Assembly (NCBI GenBank): GCA_038049695.1
Contig: CP142454.1
Location: 86,822,501-86,886,500, forward strand
Reading direction: 5' to 3'
DNA: 64,000 nt
From: Cinnamomum chago
Taxonomy: Eukaryota > Streptophyta > Magnoliopsida > Laurales > Lauraceae
Shown: piece after piece, positions 60,221 to 64,000 of the stretch
How the letters are laid out: every line of letters starts with the position of its first letter
Position numbering within the stretch: the first letter of the stretch is position 1
Translations under genes and position numbers: made by a program
Notes under the pieces: generated by a model
The model's input: only the letters and a program-made list of their open reading frames with translations
The model's database searches: none
Told to the model about the DNA's origin: nothing

Positions 60221-61290
60221 ATGCTTCAAGGTTTTGATAGCAATGGTTAGTTAAAGAAACTTAATAGATATGATTAATCCCCGAAGTGCATGTATTACCC
60301 TACAACATGCGTGCACCAGGTAAATATATAATGTTGAACAAAGACCTAGTGAGTGATTACGGGAAAGTACATAAAAGTGTATTTTTGTTATTAAAAGTTT
60401 TTTCTTTTCTTTTTTTCACTTTTCGGCTTTTCTTTTCCTAGACCTCATTATTATTGCCTTTTGCTTTACCTATGATTTTATATTGATTCCGGTTAAATAA
60501 TTAATTAATTTGAGATGGATGGGGTTCGTGTAGCCTATTGTGGAAAGCGAGGGAACAATTAAAATATTTTAATTACTATCAACCAAATCGTGAAAATCAC
60601 CGAAAGGAAACTTATATGATTGAAGACAATTTATAGTGTTGTCATGTTTTAAAAGGGAAAAGTTTTCATCATGGTTTTAATTTTTAAGCTTTTGCTTAAT
60701 GTCAAAAGAGGATCCAATGAATCAATTATATTTTAAAAAAGTCTCAAGTCTCTCAACTTTTAAGATGGCTTTGAAATGGGAATTTTTTTTTCTTCCTAAA
60801 TTGGGTCTTCGCTATTGGACATGTTTGTGTAGCCAGTTTTATGTAGAAAAAAGTGAGGATTGCAAAAATTAAATTCTGCCCTATTATAAAATCCATGTTT
60901 GGCTATGTCATTTTTCCTCATCTAAGTTTAAAATAAATTCTCATAAGGAGGTTAGATTCATTTTCCGGCATAATTAGTTTTCCTCAACGTGTACGCAAAC
61001 ATGCATGTCTTGTTGTTTTTGCATTGCTACTCTCTCAAAAAGAAATCATTTCTAAGTTCTGACGAAGACCCATCAATAACCTTTGTGGCTAGCCTTGGAA
61101 ATGATCCCATGAACAATAGGGTCTGAAATTGAGTTTGAGTATCTGTCATTCTCTTGTTGCACAATTTGAGTTAGACATATAGGATCCATATATGATAGGG
61201 TTTTAATCAAATTTAAATATTGATGATGAGATGTGTTTAGATTTAGAGGCACCGTGGATTTACTCAACCTACTTTTGTTTTTCAAGGGGG
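60221..61290. other. Intergenic DNA, nothing recognised
   Basis: AT-rich sequence without a supported gene or repeat. Confidence 0.4.
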
Positions 61291-61295
61291 GCGGG

Positions 61296-61410
61296 ATCCA
61301 AGAGAGAACCCACACATACGGAAAGACAACCTGCACAAATGGGAAGAAGACCAACACACGTGGGAAAGAAGCCCGCACAACCAAGAAAAAAGCCCACATA
61401 AGTGGAAAAA
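61296..61410 (-). repeat. Hairpin minisatellite body of SINE-like copy 2
   Basis: About five units of 20-21 bp, for example CCAACACACGTGGG and CCCACATAAGTGG, of the same kind as at 49042-49155 and diverged from them. Confidence 0.6.
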
Positions 61411-61419
61411 TGTGGTGTA

Positions 61420-61490
61420 CCTAGAGTTCAAACCCTGGGTAACCAAGTGAGAATTGCCACTACTTACCAGTGAGGTAAGTGGCTATTCTC
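61420..61490 (-). repeat. tRNA-like head of SINE-like copy 2
   Basis: The minus strand holds ACCTCACTGGTAAGTAGTGGC (A-box-like), AATTCTCACTTGG and CCCAGGGTTTGAACTCTAGG (B-box-like), in the order and spacing of 49167-49228. The hairpin minisatellite follows downstream as in copy 1. Confidence 0.45.
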
Positions 61491-61499
61491 ACCAACTTG

Positions 61500-61930
61500 C
61501 TTAAATATTTGCACGGCCTTAGATTTTGTTCAAGATGAAATGATTTACTCCGAAGTTGATTATTGTTACCCAAAATATATAAGGATCACTAAGGTGAGCT
61601 TTCAAATTCACTCACCTTGACCTGTTTAGTTTCATTCAAGTCGCTAATGTTGTGGATGTGAGCCCTATGAAGTATGTTGTATTGCAACTAATGACACTAA
61701 AATAGGGAGGAAAAATGTTTTGATCATTTCAAGAAACTCACTTTTTTGTTGTTTGATGCAACACTTTCTCGAAGAAAATTGATAAAAATAATAATGAAGG
61801 GGTTCCATAGAGGGGATTTCAATTTCATAGGGGGTACGAATGCATGATTCCTCTCTTTTGCATAGCACATGATCACCTTCTCACACATTCAAACCCAGCA
61901 GTTTGATAATCTTCTCGTAAAATAAAGGTG
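61500..61930. other. Intergenic DNA, nothing recognised
   Basis: No supported gene or repeat. Confidence 0.35.
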
Positions 61931-61939
61931 AAGTAAAGC

Positions 61940-62600
61940 ATTGTAAGTGCCTAAAAATTACGGACTTAGCTAATGGAGGGTTAAGCTCCTGATTTGAGGA
62001 TTTGGGGAAGATGAAGGGAAATGATCAAGCCTCAGATGCCCTGAAAGGAAAGAAGCAACGGTTAGAGACCCTGGCTGTGGGTAGCCGAAGGCCCTCCGAC
62101 GTTCAAGTTAGTGTAAGAACTGAGAGAATGGAGAAAGAGAGTTCTGGGAGAGGGGGGTGACCCACCTGCATGGTTCCTTCTCATGCCATATATATATACG
62201 TGAAAGCCATCATTGGACTGTCTCCTTGAGGGGACGGGAGTCCCATCTGAATGTACTCTTATCTCCTGAGTGGGGGTAGGTGAAAAGGGGATGTCCCATC
62301 GGACCAGCTCTCCTTGCCTATGGACATGACTTTAGATAAGGCATGCTCCTTGCGTAGGTCCGGCGCCCACTTTGTTGTCAGCCTGCCGATCACTTCTTGG
62401 CAGTGCATTAATGGCGGCATTTATGATTGAATGGTAGGAGGCCGAGCTCGGCTGAGGTCAAAGCCAAGTTCGGGACTCGTGATGTAATCACCGGGACCCG
62501 TCCAGGGTTGCCCGAGATGGCGCTGCAGCCGACCTTGGGTGATACCGAGATCACGGATAGACCGAGACCGGATGGTGGCCCCACCTAAATCCACGATCAC
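61940..62600 (-). mobile_element. Solo-LTR-like segment of a gypsy-type element
   Basis: Read on the minus strand, a GC-rich upstream part leads to a TATA tract (62188-62198) and then a leader with GGAACCATGCAGGTGGG and ACTTGAACGTCGGAGGGCC. The latter is a phrase I associate with U5 regions of plant Ty3/gypsy LTRs. The perfect palindrome GCCGAGCTCGGC lies at 62441-62452, upstream of the TATA tract. No internal region is attached and the termini are not clear, so it is either a solo LTR or a fragment. Confidence 0.5.
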
Positions 62601-62626
62601 TGAATGTCCCCACACAAGCATCAAAT

Positions 62627-62868
62627 CAAGAAATAATAAAATATAAGGGGGTCCTGATGATATTTTTATCTTAGTGGATTGGTAGGGAATCCTTTTGACT
62701 TTTTGTGTAAAAAGTTGATAAATTTTTATTATTTAATGGAGAAAGGAGGTTACTTTTTGACTTTTTTTTTTTTTTTAAAAAAGAGGGGATTTTGAAGTGA
62801 CCCTTTGTCTGAAAAATGACGGCTTTACATTACTTTTACTTTAATAATAAATCCCCAAACCAGCCCAA
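62627..62868. repeat. MITE-like fragment related to the one in the Athila array
   Basis: 62627-62710 resembles 9050-9135 (AAATCAAG, AATAAAATAT, then CTTTTTGACTTTTT). 62828-62866 is the reverse complement of the array fragment's terminus (CTTTACATTACTTTTACTTTAATA, in part). So this copy keeps the opposite end of the same family. No target duplication was identified. Confidence 0.5.
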
Positions 62869-62869
62869 G

Positions 62870-63055
62870 TTTTTCCTTTTCCCCTCATAACCAATTAGGC
62901 TTAATCTTTCACCTTCTTACAAATTTAGTTAAAGAAGATACACGGGGGCTGCTGTGTTTGAAACCAAGTTAAATTAAATCAATACGAAGGACCTATGTTT
63001 AAAGTTTACCGAAAACACACATAAAGAACATATTTGATATTAAATTATCAATTTA
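62870..63055. other. Intergenic DNA, nothing recognised
   Basis: No supported feature. Confidence 0.35.
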
Positions 63056-63059
63056 ATAA

Positions 63060-63160
63060 GAGAAACACGAGATAGCCCAATGGTAAGGGCATCTTGTCCC
63101 TCCTCGACCTCCTCGACCGGAGGACACAAAAGTATATATCCCATATGGAGCACATCAGAA
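63060..63160 (+). repeat. Possible tRNA-derived fragment
   Basis: TAGCCCAATGGTAAGGGC is a good A-box match at about 63074. A weak B-box-like CTCGACCGGAGG lies about 35 bp later. It cannot be a working tRNA: the arms do not pair and the B box is poor. A SINE remnant is possible. Confidence 0.25.
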
Positions 63161-63750
63161 GAGCACAATTAGGGAGAGCATAGATGCAAGAGAGCACTGG
63201 AATTTATGATTTGGAAAATTTACTTTTACTCTCATATAAGGTAGCTCAATGACACGCATCCTTCCCTCTATATAAACAATCAGGGATCGATTTCTGGACA
63301 ATACTGCTACAGGGCGCAAAGGTGTGCCGCGTGCGGATATTTATTATTAGAATAAAAACAAGATGATTTTACTGAAAAAATCCCGAAATATAGCCATATA
63401 TCCCGAAAGGTCATCACAATTTGTGTAACACTAATGAGGTCCTTCACCAATTTTTTATTATTTTTATACTTTTTCATGAGTGACGATAACGTCACCATGA
63501 GCGACGCATGGGCGACGCTAGCGTTGCTCGTCACACCTTCTTCTTCCCTTCTTTTCTTTTCCTTTCTTTCTCTTCTTCCTCCTCTTTCTCTTCCTCCCCA
63601 CCAGCACTCACGATGACGGAGTCTGTGACAAAGTTTGGCTTGGACAAATGCCCACATTTGAAGAACGCGTTGCTAGCGATGAGGATCGTGAAGTTTGGGC
63701 CATTGATCGTCATATCGTCGATGATACGCTGGGCGTCGAACTGCGGCTAG
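63161..63750. other. Intergenic or decayed sequence
   Basis: A CTTCTT-rich tract lies at 63535-63600. The minus-strand frames that cover it (63307-63657, 63531-63713) have no recognisable domain; their Glu/Lys runs come from the tract. Confidence 0.35.
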
Positions 63751-63754
63751 CCTT

Positions 63755-64000
63755 CTAGAACGAGGTGCTAGTTGTTGTCTTGGCATGTGGGGTGTAGTTT
63801 TGGGTGGTGGCACAAGGTCGGGAGGGAGAAGGGATAAGAGAAGGTGAGGTTGCCACAGGTGGGGAAGCACAAAGGTTGTAGTAGTATGAAGGGTCTGTGC
63901 TTGTTTGTTGTTGTGTCGTAGTTGTTAAGAAGAAGAAGATGATGAGGTTGAGGAAAGAGATGGTCAGGGAGAGTGGTGACTGAGAAAAGAGAGATGCCAT
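63755..64000 (-). CDS. Short ORF with signal-peptide-like N-terminus, unrecognised
   Basis: 81 codons starting at the last bases of the window. MASLFSQSPLSLTISFLNLI with the FFFL that follows looks like a secretory signal peptide, then a Ser/Thr/Pro-rich part. DPSYYYNLC followed by CATTQNYTP is faintly like the start of DUF26 (cysteine-rich receptor-like) proteins, but too short to assign. The frame may continue after a shift (a second minus-strand frame covers 63673-63870) or be the first exon of a gene or pseudogene. The upstream promoter is outside the window. Confidence 0.25.
   Translation of the reverse strand: MASLFSQSPLSLTISFLNLIIFFFLTTTTQQQTSTDPSYYYNLCASPPVATSPSLIPSPSRPCATTQNYTPHAKTTTSTSF

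Noticed and set aside
63060-63160. Functional tRNA gene
   Set aside because: Only the A box is good; arms do not pair and the B box is weak.
63307-63657. 116-codon minus-strand protein with Glu/Lys runs
   Set aside because: The runs come from a CTTCTT tract; no start context or domain.

Overview
The window looks like nuclear DNA of a flowering plant. It holds one intron-containing host gene of a plant-specific kinase family (AGC VIIIa, AGC1/D6PK-like) set among plant-type mobile elements: SIRE-type Ty1/copia, Athila-type Ty3/gypsy, LINE, hAT, PIF/Harbinger, SINE-like and MITE-like sequences. I cannot name the species. Nothing bacterial, organellar or CRISPR-like was seen.

Layout. 1-660: no recognisable gene. 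661-3496: 3' part of a SIRE-type copia element on the minus strand (LTR 661-2245, polypurine tract, RT end and RNase H 2687-3496), cut at 3496/3497. 3497-41455 (59% of the window): a head-to-tail minus-strand array of 3.56 units of about 10.65 kb. Each unit carries an Athila-type gag-pol, a 3.6-kb non-coding 3' region and one LTR-like segment. The units are almost identical; I noticed only four substitutions plus microsatellite length changes. All four gag genes carry the same one-base frameshift, so the array most likely grew by DNA-level duplication of one defective master. 41456-41665: an oppositely oriented fragment of a related LTR with a TATA box, abutting the array and pointing at the next gene.

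41.7-47.8 kb: the kinase gene (CDS 44272-44909 joined to 46806-47643, 491 aa) with a probable 5'-UTR intron and a LINE remnant inside its coding intron. 47.8-50.4 kb: intergenic DNA with a SINE-like element whose body is a hairpin minisatellite, and an A-rich minisatellite. 50.6-52.8 kb: a decayed hAT transposase gene with one terminus. About 52.8-55.25 kb: 3' end and LTR of a second Athila-type element on the plus strand. 55581-58930: a complete-looking PIF/Harbinger transposon with terminal inverted repeats, a TTA target duplication, a two-exon Myb-like ORF1 and an uninterrupted DDE transposase. 59-64 kb: sparse DNA with a second SINE-like copy, a solo-LTR-like segment, a MITE-like fragment and a small ORF with a signal-like N-terminus at the right edge.

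Most interesting: (i) four perfect matches to the plant MSA mitotic element in a 28-bp tandem repeat just upstream of the PIF transposase start; (ii) four unrelated LTRs each with short perfect palindromes upstream of a TATA box; (iii) the very young defective Athila array, with six GCTCGAGC palindromes per unit; (iv) a SINE-like family with a tRNA-like head and a hairpin minisatellite body.
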